A stretch of 6,032 nt of DNA from Bdellovibrio sp. (GTDB lineage Bacteria; Bdellovibrionota; Bdellovibrionia; Bdellovibrionales; Bdellovibrionaceae), in contig JAHRXB010000144.1 in the NCBI GenBank assembly GCA_019104905.1, positions 1 through 6,032 on the forward strand, in the 5' to 3' direction. Position numbers and translations under genes: made by a program. The notes beneath the pieces were generated by a model. It made no database searches. It was not told the origin of the DNA and saw only the letters and a program-made list of their open reading frames with translations. This document shows, piece by piece, positions 1-6,032 of the stretch (position 1 is its first letter; each line of letters starts with the position of its first letter).

Positions 1-12
1 TGCGATCTTCTT

Positions 13-61
13 TTAATCCCCTTGCTTCCTGAGACACCCTATGTTAATCCCTTTGGTTCGT
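13..61. repeat. Imperfect 18-bp direct repeat in the rpsT leader/promoter region
   Basis: Two copies of an 18-base unit lie at 13-30 and 44-61, offset by 31 bp. They begin TTAATCCC and match at 15 of 18 positions. A shorter, gapped relative (TTATCCCTTGG) begins at 84 and runs across the rpsT start codon. The 31-bp spacing is close to three helical turns, so a regulator binding twice on one face is possible, but chance or local duplication is equally possible. No clear pair of -35 and -10 boxes could be fixed here. The closest are TTGCTT at 22-27 and GTTAAT at 43-48, whose 15-bp spacing is poor. Confidence 0.45.
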
Positions 62-78
62 TTTAAAAAGATTACTGT

Positions 79-83
79 GGAGG
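79..83 (+). promoter_or_regulatory. Ribosome binding site of rpsT
   Basis: GGAGG at 79-83 sits 7 bases before the TTG at 91. No ATG in this frame would give a correct S20 N-terminus. The strong site and the conserved MANHKSA beginning together fix the start at this rare codon. Confidence 0.85.
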
Positions 84-90
84 TTATCCC

Positions 91-354
91 TTGGCAAATC
101 ATAAGTCTGCAGCAAAAAGAGCTCGTCAGTCTATCCGTAAAACTGCTGTTAACAATGCTCGTAAAAGCACTGTAAAAACAGTTGAAAAAAACTTGGTAAA
201 AGCAATCCAAGCTAAAGATATCAAAGCTCTTCCTGAGTTGTTGAAGAAGTTCACTTCTCAAGTAATGAAAGCTGCTAAAACTGGCGTTATTAAGAAAGAA
301 ACGGCTTCTCGCAAAATCAGCCGCCTTTCATCTCGCGCAGCTGCTGCTAAGTAA
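91..354 (+). CDS. rpsT: 30S ribosomal protein S20
   Basis: S20 is a small basic helical protein that binds 16S rRNA early in 30S subunit assembly. The 87-residue product has the family's usual length. It opens with the typical MANHKSAAKRARQS, is rich in Lys, Arg and Ala throughout, and ends in an Ala-rich tail with a final Lys. Codon use leans to AAA, GCT and CGT, as expected for a highly expressed gene. Translation starts at TTG behind GGAGG; E. coli rpsT also starts with UUG, and there the weak start is tied to autogenous control, so similar control here is an inference. The gene stands alone on the plus strand and converges on the lptE-holA-PilZ operon with 14 bp between the two stop codons. 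Confidence 0.97.
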   Translation: MANHKSAAKRARQSIRKTAVNNARKSTVKTVEKNLVKAIQAKDIKALPELLKKFTSQVMKAAKTGVIKKETASRKISRLSSRAAAAK

Positions 355-368
355 TTGTTAAGTCGAAG

Positions 369-770
369 TTAGTTTGCTGTCGGCGCGGAGTTATTTCGGG
401 CCGACACGAATGAACGAATCTGTCGTTTGATAGAGAATTCGATTTCAGCAAAGCTCAAGCCATGGGTGACTCTAACGTCACCCTCTTTTTTTTGCGTGGA
501 ACGAACAACACCACGTAAAAAGACAAAGTCGCCCCCGGGTACCTGGAAACTCACAACCAGTTCGTGACCTTCCGTCAAAACATAGTCGGAGACAATGGAC
601 ATGCCCCCTTCTCCAATTTCTCCAGAATCGCATACAAAATAAGTTCCATCACAAAGAATACCTACTTTGCGCTTCATCACTCGTCGTGGATACTGACGAC
701 GAAAATAGCCTTTATCTTCAAATGATTTGTCCATTAGGGATCTTATCGGCATCCCCGGAAGAAAACTCAA
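369..770 (-). CDS. Single-domain PilZ-family protein, likely c-di-GMP receptor with an atypical second motif
   Basis: PilZ domains bind cyclic di-GMP and relay it to partner proteins; no membrane segment or signal peptide is visible, so a cytoplasmic adaptor is likely. Numbering from the TTG at 770, the arginine motif is FRRQYPRR (residues 23-30, R25xxxR29). The second motif, normally [D/N]xSxxG, reads E51-I-G-E-G-G56 followed by MSI. Beta-strand-rich sequence follows to about residue 107, then a C-terminal helix and short polar tail. The aligned Asp and Ser are replaced by Glu and Gly, so c-di-GMP affinity may be reduced or lost. The start is uncertain: TTG at 770 directly follows the holA stop (TAATTG) but has no Shine-Dalgarno, while ATGs at 752 and 734 also keep the whole domain. 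It is the last gene of the lptE-holA operon and is probably translated by coupling. The family call is firm; the partner is unknown. Confidence 0.8.
   Translation of the reverse strand: MSFLPGMPIRSLMDKSFEDKGYFRRQYPRRVMKRKVGILCDGTYFVCDSGEIGEGGMSIVSDYVLTEGHELVVSFQVPGGDFVFLRGVVRSTQKKEGDVRVTHGLSFAEIEFSIKRQIRSFVSARNNSAPTAN
378..406. terminator. Possible hairpin at the convergent 3' ends of rpsT and the PilZ gene
   Basis: TGTCGGC at 378-384 pairs perfectly with GCCGACA at 400-406 around a 15-base loop. After a G/G mismatch, two further C-G pairs can form inside the loop. It lies inside the last codons of the PilZ gene and 24 bases past the rpsT stop, where a terminator for rpsT would be expected. 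No T-run follows on either strand, so it is not a standard intrinsic terminator. It may only mark an RNA 3' end, or be chance. Confidence 0.3.
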
Positions 771-1790
771 TTAATGAGCTAAAGACGCACTGGAGCCGCA
801 GGTCTTAAGCACCATGTTCTCAAGCCATATATGACTGGACAATGGTGAGGACTTCAATGCTTTGTCTGTTTCAGAAAGAACCACCAAGGTTTGCTCTAGT
901 TTTTTCGCAGTCCAAAGTCGAGCCTGATCCAGATAGTTCTCAAGGAAGTACGGAGGAATCTGTGCATAGTGAGCCAGCTTCGCACCATGAAGGCCCTCAT
1001 CCATCCCCCGCTTTAAAGTCAGAAGAATGCGCACATGACGAGCCACCAAAGACACAATTCCAATCTCGCTTTGTCCTTGATCCAACAAGTGAACAAGGTG
1101 CTCTAAAGCCTTCACACGGTCGTTTTCACCAATCGCCTTAGTGAAATCAAACACGTTTTCCTCTTTAGAGCGAGAAACAACCTGTGCCACGTCCGCCATT
1201 TCAATGCGACGTTGGCCACCGACGAAATCCCCAAGTTTTTTTAGTTCTGCTTCGATCTCTGTCAGGTGATGCCCCACCAACTTATGCAACAAATGGATGG
1301 CATCGTTACTAATCGTCAGCCCTAGGCTTTGCGCGATATAGTTAATCCATGAAGGAATTTGATTCTCATAAGGTTTTTTAAACTCAACGCAATCGGCTTT
1401 ATCTAGAAGTTGGCGGATTTGCTTTTTTCTTTTATCCACGCGTGACGCTAAAATCACAAAAACCGTGCTGTCGACAGGGCTTTCAATCAAAGAATCAAAC
1501 TCAGCCCACTCTTTGTCGGTCAATTCTTGGGCTTCTTTTAAAATCACCAAACGACGGGCCGCCATCATCGGCAATGTTTCAACCGCATCACGAACAACCA
1601 CCACATCGGCATCGCTGGCATAAAACAAACTATAATTAAAATCCACTGCCCCTTCTGTTAGGACAGAGTATTTAAAACGATCGACACTTTGATTGAGGAG
1701 ATAGGGTTCTTCACCAAAAAGGAAATACAAAGGCGCAAGTTGACCTTTCTCAAGGTCTTTATAAAATTTCTGCGCGTCAATGAGTGCCAT
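771..1790 (-). CDS. holA: DNA polymerase III delta subunit (clamp-loader subunit)
   Basis: Delta is the subunit of the clamp loader that opens the beta sliding clamp so that it can be placed on primed DNA. The 339-residue length fits the family. Recognisable stretches are the N-terminal LYFLFGEEPYLLNQ (21-34), which stands where AAA+ relatives carry a P-loop but lacks Walker A residues as is normal for delta; ETLPMMAARRLVIL (71-84); EIEAELKKL (178-186); VFDFTKAI (213-220) at the start of the C-terminal collar domain; and TDKALKSS (308-315). ATG at 1790 is 18 bp after the lptE stop, with only a weak, distant AGGA upstream, which suggests translation coupled to lptE. The lptE-holA order is common in proteobacteria, often with leuS upstream; leuS is not in this window. 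Confidence 0.92.
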   Translation of the reverse strand: MALIDAQKFYKDLEKGQLAPLYFLFGEEPYLLNQSVDRFKYSVLTEGAVDFNYSLFYASDADVVVVRDAVETLPMMAARRLVILKEAQELTDKEWAEFDSLIESPVDSTVFVILASRVDKRKKQIRQLLDKADCVEFKKPYENQIPSWINYIAQSLGLTISNDAIHLLHKLVGHHLTEIEAELKKLGDFVGGQRRIEMADVAQVVSRSKEENVFDFTKAIGENDRVKALEHLVHLLDQGQSEIGIVSLVARHVRILLTLKRGMDEGLHGAKLAHYAQIPPYFLENYLDQARLWTAKKLEQTLVVLSETDKALKSSPLSSHIWLENMVLKTCGSSASLAH

Positions 1791-1808
1791 CTTGCTGCTT
1801 AAGTCCTA

Positions 1809-2381
1809 TTAGAAATTCTCGGTAATACGGTCATGGGCTTCGGCCATAATGTCGTTTGCCATGACGTCAATGTTCTGCCTCCGCGCAGAAAGATTGTAAA
1901 GAGGATTTACAGAGTTCACACCGGCGAGCGTCACTTGAGGTGCTGCATAAGTACGCTCTCCGCTAAAGGAACCACTCCACAACTCCGTCCCGTCGGCTTG
2001 ACGAACCACCTTTACCGTCACCGTCAAAAGAATGCGGTATTCTGAGGCAATCACTGTTCCGTTTGGCAAATAAGGCGCTGATGAATCCCCGGCCACCCGC
2101 TTGGCCCCAGGAAGGTATTGAACCGAATCAATTTGTCCAATGACAGCCACTTCTGACAAAGAGTTGTCCACAATACGCGCAATCCGCGATCGCTGAAACT
2201 CCTGAATCAAAGAGTTTGTGAAAGCCACTTCGATCCCGGTTTCTTGAGTTTTATTTTTAAACACAGGAACAGAGATCTGCTTATACCCCCCGGGAATGCT
2301 GCGAGTCGCAGCGCCCAAACGATAGGCACATCCGGAGAGACAAAGAGACAGTATAACTAGGCCTTTAAAGATTGCGTCCAC
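1809..2381 (-). CDS. lptE: LPS-assembly lipoprotein LptE
   Basis: LptE is an outer-membrane lipoprotein that plugs the LptD barrel and helps insert lipopolysaccharide into the outer leaflet. A hydrophobic segment ends in the lipobox LSGC, with the acylated Cys 18 residues from the chosen GTG start. The mature part begins CAYRLG and continues with SVPVFKNKTQETGIE, SLIQEFQRSRIARIVD and a final stretch ending HDRITENF, all in the style of the LptE family. The frame is open back to an ATG at 2432, but that start would overlap the divergent gene's start and its ribosome binding site and would add 17 residues with no basic charge before the signal peptide. GTG at 2381 gives a normal 17-residue signal peptide with one Lys, although GGGG only 2 bases upstream is a poorly spaced binding site. 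It is the first gene of the operon with holA and the PilZ gene. Confidence 0.87.
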   Translation of the reverse strand: MDAIFKGLVILSLCLSGCAYRLGAATRSIPGGYKQISVPVFKNKTQETGIEVAFTNSLIQEFQRSRIARIVDNSLSEVAVIGQIDSVQYLPGAKRVAGDSSAPYLPNGTVIASEYRILLTVTVKVVRQADGTELWSGSFSGERTYAAPQVTLAGVNSVNPLYNLSARRQNIDVMANDIMAEAHDRITENF

Positions 2382-2400
2382 AACCCCAGTTGAGTATAAA
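2372..2400 (+). promoter_or_regulatory. Candidate promoter of the aminotransferase-serA genes
   Basis: TTGCGT at 2372-2377 and TATAAA at 2395-2400 are separated by 17 bp, resembling sigma-70 boxes (3 of 6 and 5 of 6 matches). Transcription would begin near 2407, leaving a leader of about 19 bases that contains the binding site. On the other strand TATACT (2398-2393) overlaps this -10 box and could serve lptE, but no good -35 lies at the right distance for it. The two divergent units may therefore compete for RNA polymerase. This is a reading of sequence only. Confidence 0.4.
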
Positions 2401-2414
2401 TTGATTAAGATATC

Positions 2415-2419
2415 AAGGA
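2415..2419 (+). promoter_or_regulatory. Ribosome binding site of the class V aminotransferase gene
   Basis: AAGGA lies 6 bases before the ATG at 2426. It falls inside the longest open frame of the divergent lptE, which argues that lptE starts further in, at about 2381. Confidence 0.75.
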
Positions 2420-2425
2420 AGAAAA

Positions 2426-3592
2426 ATGACATCGCTCAATGATGATTACAGTTTGTTAGCCCCAGGCCCCGTGAATCTTCATCCCGAGGTGCGCAAAGCC
2501 TTGGCACTTCCGATGATTCATCACCGCACCCCTGAGTTTGATAAAATTCTGAAGCGAGTTCTGACCAATATCAAAACTGTTTTTCAGACCGAACAAGATG
2601 TCTATCTTTTGACCTCCACCGGCTCTGGAGGCATGGAGGCGTTGCTTGTCAATGTTCTTTCCCCTGGAGATCACATCATCGCCATTGTCTCTGGAAAATT
2701 CGGCGAACGTTGGGCCGAGATGGCAAAAACTTATGGCGCAGACGTCAGCATCATCCATGTTCCTTGGGGCGAAGCTGTGCAAGTTTCTGAAGTCGAAAGT
2801 CTCTTAAAGAAAAAACCCAACACTCGCGCCGTTCTTTGCCAAGCTTGCGAAACGAGTACAGCCGTGGCGCACCCGATTCAAGAACTTGCCTTGCTTATTA
2901 AGAACTATTCCGAAACTCTTTTCCTTGTCGATGGTATCACCGCCCTTGGAGCCTATCCCCTGCCCATGGACGCTTGGGGAATTGACGGCCTTGTCGCCGG
3001 CTCACAGAAGGCCTTTATGCTTCCGACAGGAATGGCGTTTATTTCGTTTTCGCAAAAAGCCTGGAAGTTCATTGAAACCGCACAGTGTCCCCGTTTCTAC
3101 TTTGATGTTCGCAAAGAAAAAGCGGCCAACAAAAATGGAGAAACATTTTTTTCTTCCAACGTCGCCATTATTCGCGCCTTGGATGTCGTTTTAGAAATGA
3201 TTCAGGCGCAGGGTTTGGAAAAACTCTTCCAGACTATTCAGCGTCGTGCCGAGTTTGTTCGTCACTTCGGACAAAAACTGGGGTTCACTCTTTACTCGAA
3301 ATCCCCCAGCGATTCCGTGACGGCCCTCCAGGTTCCGCCGCAAATGGACGGACAAAAAATTCGTCTTCATCTAGAGCAAGTTCACAAAATCACCATCATG
3401 GGTGGGCAGGATCAAGCCAAAGGAAAGATCATTCGCATTGGGCACATGGGTTATATCCAAGATCAGGAACAGATTCGCCTCATTGAGTGTTTGGGGCACA
3501 CCCTGCGCCACTTCGATCCTGACTTTATGTCCTTGGAACATATTTCCAATATCACCCAAGACGCTAAAAACTATCTGGAGCAAAATCCATGA
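2426..3592 (+). CDS. Class V PLP-dependent aminotransferase, probable phosphoserine aminotransferase (serine-pyruvate/alanine-glyoxylate aminotransferase type)
   Basis: This is a fold-type I, class V aminotransferase of 388 residues, cytosolic, using pyridoxal phosphate. The substrate-entry segment LLAPGPVNLHPEV (10-22) and HHRTPEF (32-38) are typical of the alanine-glyoxylate/serine-pyruvate branch. STGSGGMEA (64-72) contacts the cofactor phosphate. D169 in LVDGITALGA should bind the pyridine nitrogen, K195 in GSQKAFMLP should form the Schiff base, and R337 in IIRIGHMGY should bind the substrate carboxylate. Its stop overlaps the start of the serA-like gene by 4 bp, so the likely job is to convert phosphohydroxypyruvate and glutamate to phosphoserine. 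This replaces a classical SerC, a use known for some enzymes of this branch. Serine-glyoxylate or alanine-glyoxylate transamination is the alternative. Family assignment is firm; the exact substrate is inferred from the neighbour. Confidence 0.85.
   Translation: MTSLNDDYSLLAPGPVNLHPEVRKALALPMIHHRTPEFDKILKRVLTNIKTVFQTEQDVYLLTSTGSGGMEALLVNVLSPGDHIIAIVSGKFGERWAEMAKTYGADVSIIHVPWGEAVQVSEVESLLKKKPNTRAVLCQACETSTAVAHPIQELALLIKNYSETLFLVDGITALGAYPLPMDAWGIDGLVAGSQKAFMLPTGMAFISFSQKAWKFIETAQCPRFYFDVRKEKAANKNGETFFSSNVAIIRALDVVLEMIQAQGLEKLFQTIQRRAEFVRHFGQKLGFTLYSKSPSDSVTALQVPPQMDGQKIRLHLEQVHKITIMGGQDQAKGKIIRIGHMGYIQDQEQIRLIECLGHTLRHFDPDFMSLEHISNITQDAKNYLEQNP
3576..3580 (+). promoter_or_regulatory. Ribosome binding site of the serA-like gene, inside the upstream gene
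   Basis: TGGAG at 3576-3580 is 8 bases before the ATG at 3589 and lies within the last codons of the aminotransferase. With the ATGA stop/start overlap it indicates coupled translation of the two enzymes. Confidence 0.6.
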
Positions 3593-4575
3593 AGAAAAAA
3601 ATTCTCATCACGGATCGTTTTGCTCAAGATAGCTTTTTATATCTTCAGCAGCACAGCAACCTTGAAGTGGTGCGCAGCGATCACCCTCATCATTTACCCT
3701 TGGAACACTTGGTCGGCGCTCATGCTCTGATCATTCGCAGTCGCACCCGTATTGATGAAGATCTTCTAAAAAAAGCCCGTCAGCTTCAGTTGATCATCAC
3801 CTGCACTAGCGGCTTTGATCACATTGATCTTGAGGCCACTCAAAAATGGGGCGTGACGGTCATGCACACACCTACTGCCAACATTGAGTCTGCGTCCCAA
3901 CTGACCTGGGGTTTGGTTTTGAGCTGCGTAAACAACATTCAACAGGCGCACAAAATGGTGAAGGCCGGAGAATGGAAGCGTGATCTCATCACCGGAATCG
4001 AATTGAGTGGTCGCACTTACGGCATTGTCGGCCTGGGAAGAATCGGTTCCCGAGTCGCTGAGATTGCCCAAGCTTTCGGAATGAAGGTCGTCGCTTTTGA
4101 TCCTTACCAAGAAGATGATGTCTTTGAACGCCTGCAAATTCCTCGTTTCAGCTATGAGGAGGTTTTAAAAACGGCGGATATTGTCAGTTTTCATGTCCCG
4201 AAAACTCTTGAGACCGAGCATATGCTCAACCGCTCCCAATTCGAATATATCCACCGCGGAATTATACTGATCAACACCTCACGGGGTTCGGTGATTAACG
4301 AAAACGACTTGTGTGAAGCGCTTGAAAAGGGCTGGTTGCGCTCTGTGGGCCTCGATGTCTATGAAAAAGAGCCTCTTTCAAGGAACTCAAACCTGTTGAC
4401 CTATCCCAACGTGGTCTTGACTCCCCATATTGGAGCAAATACGGAAGACGCCTTTTTTAAAGCCTCCCAGATCGCAGCTAATAAGCTTATGGCGTTCTTT
4501 GTGGATGGCTCCACGTCTGACACCCTCCCGCCAAGAGCGCCTTGGTATGGAGCGGCTCCATTTAAAGGCGAATAA
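3589..4575 (+). CDS. serA: D-isomer-specific 2-hydroxyacid dehydrogenase, probable D-3-phosphoglycerate dehydrogenase (short form without ACT domain)
   Basis: The likely reaction is NAD-dependent oxidation of 3-phosphoglycerate to phosphohydroxypyruvate, the first step of serine synthesis. The 328-residue protein has the expected split substrate domain and central Rossmann domain. GIVGLGRIGSRVAE (145-158) is the dinucleotide loop and D171, at the end of the second strand (VVAFDPY), selects NAD over NADP. The catalytic residues are R232 in INTSRGSVI, E261 in DVYEKEP and H280 in TPHIGANT. There is no C-terminal ACT or intervening domain, so the serine feedback seen in the long E. coli enzyme is not expected. 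In the conserved segment HTPTANIESASQL (93-105) the usual Ala-Glu is Ser-Gln (103-104). The start is fixed by the ATGA overlap with the aminotransferase. Other 2-hydroxyacid dehydrogenases share this fold, so the serA call rests partly on context. Confidence 0.82.
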   Translation: MKKKILITDRFAQDSFLYLQQHSNLEVVRSDHPHHLPLEHLVGAHALIIRSRTRIDEDLLKKARQLQLIITCTSGFDHIDLEATQKWGVTVMHTPTANIESASQLTWGLVLSCVNNIQQAHKMVKAGEWKRDLITGIELSGRTYGIVGLGRIGSRVAEIAQAFGMKVVAFDPYQEDDVFERLQIPRFSYEEVLKTADIVSFHVPKTLETEHMLNRSQFEYIHRGIILINTSRGSVINENDLCEALEKGWLRSVGLDVYEKEPLSRNSNLLTYPNVVLTPHIGANTEDAFFKASQIAANKLMAFFVDGSTSDTLPPRAPWYGAAPFKGE

Positions 4576-4599
4576 AACTTGCCTGATCTGCCCTCTTGA

Positions 4600-5934
<1,335 letters not shown>

Positions 5935-5950
5935 GCATACTTGCAGCCTG

Positions 5951-5989
5951 TTTTAGGGCTTTGCTTAAGCTCTGTGCAAAGCCCTAAAA
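5951..5989. terminator. 14-bp perfect hairpin after purA, likely transcript end but lacking a T-tract
   Basis: TTTTAGGGCTTTGC (5951-5964) pairs without mismatch with GCAAAGCCCTAAAA (5976-5989) around an 11-base loop. It starts 16 bases past the purA stop, where a terminator or 3'-end stabilising stem would be expected. A standard intrinsic terminator has A before the stem and T after it; here the arms are reversed, T on the 5' side and A on the 3' side, and the bases following on the plus strand are ACACCAAAAA. The next T-run is at 6009-6016. Its ends read alike on both strands, so it favours neither direction. Confidence 0.55.
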
Positions 5990-5994
5990 ACACC

Positions 5995-6016
5995 AAAAAA
6001 AATCACGATTTTTTTT
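5995..6016. repeat. A8/T8 palindrome with a tiny loop
   Basis: AAAAAAAATC (5995-6004) is the reverse complement of GATTTTTTTT (6007-6016), with AC between the arms. Six A follow at 6017-6022. In RNA this would be a weak A-U stem whose T8 arm might supply the U-tract missing from the preceding hairpin, although 19 bases separate them. In DNA it gives A-tracts that tend to bend. Which role applies, if any, cannot be told from sequence. Confidence 0.5.
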
Positions 6017-6032
6017 AAAAAACTGCAAGAAA

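Larger units (their letters stand above)
5940..6029. repeat. Nested inverted repeats downstream of purA (possible three-way-junction RNA or DNA element)
   Basis: CTTGCAG at 5940-5946 is the exact reverse complement of CTGCAAG at 6023-6029. Between these ends lie a 14-bp perfect hairpin (5951-5989) and an A8/T8 palindrome (5995-6016). If transcribed, the outer pair could close a 90-base RNA with two internal arms. It begins 5 bases after the purA stop and has no open reading frame. It is not a tRNA: the long arm has 14 pairs and the other arm is only A-U pairs next to a tiny loop. Function is unknown, and the outer 7-bp match could be chance. Confidence 0.5.

Noticed and set aside
842..1141. 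Plus-strand open frame of 99 codons opposite holA
   Set aside because: It is the antisense of a well-supported holA, lacks a ribosome binding site and shows low-complexity Pro/Ser/Glu/His composition with no recognisable domain.
2411..2416. TTGATA on the minus strand as the -35 of lptE
   Set aside because: It is only 12 bp from TATACT, too close for a sigma-70 promoter, and the hexamer 17 bp away (TCAACT) is a poor -10.
5940..6029. tRNA-like cloverleaf suggested by the 7-bp closing pair and 90-base length
   Set aside because: There is no anticodon arm, T-loop consensus or CCA-type end, and the inner arms have 14 pairs and pure A-U pairs.

Overview
The window carries seven protein-coding genes and almost no free space. 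They look like chromosomal housekeeping genes of a Gram-negative bacterium with moderate G+C. An LptE-type outer-membrane lipoprotein shows that the cell has a lipopolysaccharide-bearing outer membrane. The mix of an lptE-holA pair beside rpsT, a single-domain PilZ protein and this protein style suggests a deltaproteobacterial or Bdellovibrio-like organism. That placement is inference from gene content and general resemblance, not from a database comparison.

Left part (1-770): rpsT (ribosomal protein S20) reads rightward from a UUG start behind a strong Shine-Dalgarno. Its short leader holds an imperfect direct repeat. It converges, with a 14-bp gap, on a leftward operon. That operon occupies 369 to about 2381 and is transcribed in the order lptE (LPS transport lipoprotein), holA (DNA polymerase III delta, the clamp-loader subunit), then a small PilZ protein. 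The genes are packed with gaps of 18 and 0 bp. The PilZ protein keeps its arginine motif, but its second c-di-GMP motif is altered.

Right part (2426-5934): diverging from lptE across a gap of about 44 bp is a rightward set. It starts with a class V PLP aminotransferase whose stop overlaps the start of a D-3-phosphoglycerate dehydrogenase-like gene (serA type, no ACT domain). Together these most likely perform the first two committed steps of serine biosynthesis: 3-phosphoglycerate to phosphohydroxypyruvate to phosphoserine. After 60 bp comes purA (adenylosuccinate synthetase), a step in AMP synthesis. purA may belong to the same transcript, since no convincing terminator or promoter lies between them.

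The last about 95 bases hold the most unusual structure in the window: a perfect 14-bp inverted repeat without the usual T-tract, followed by an A8/T8 palindrome, both enclosed by a 7-bp inverted repeat. I see no CRISPR array, insertion sequence, prophage gene, defence system, tRNA or rRNA. I found no convincing undescribed multi-gene system. The points worth a second look are small-scale: the nested repeats after purA, the leader repeats of rpsT, the atypical PilZ protein inside the lptE-holA operon, and the non-classical serine pathway pair.
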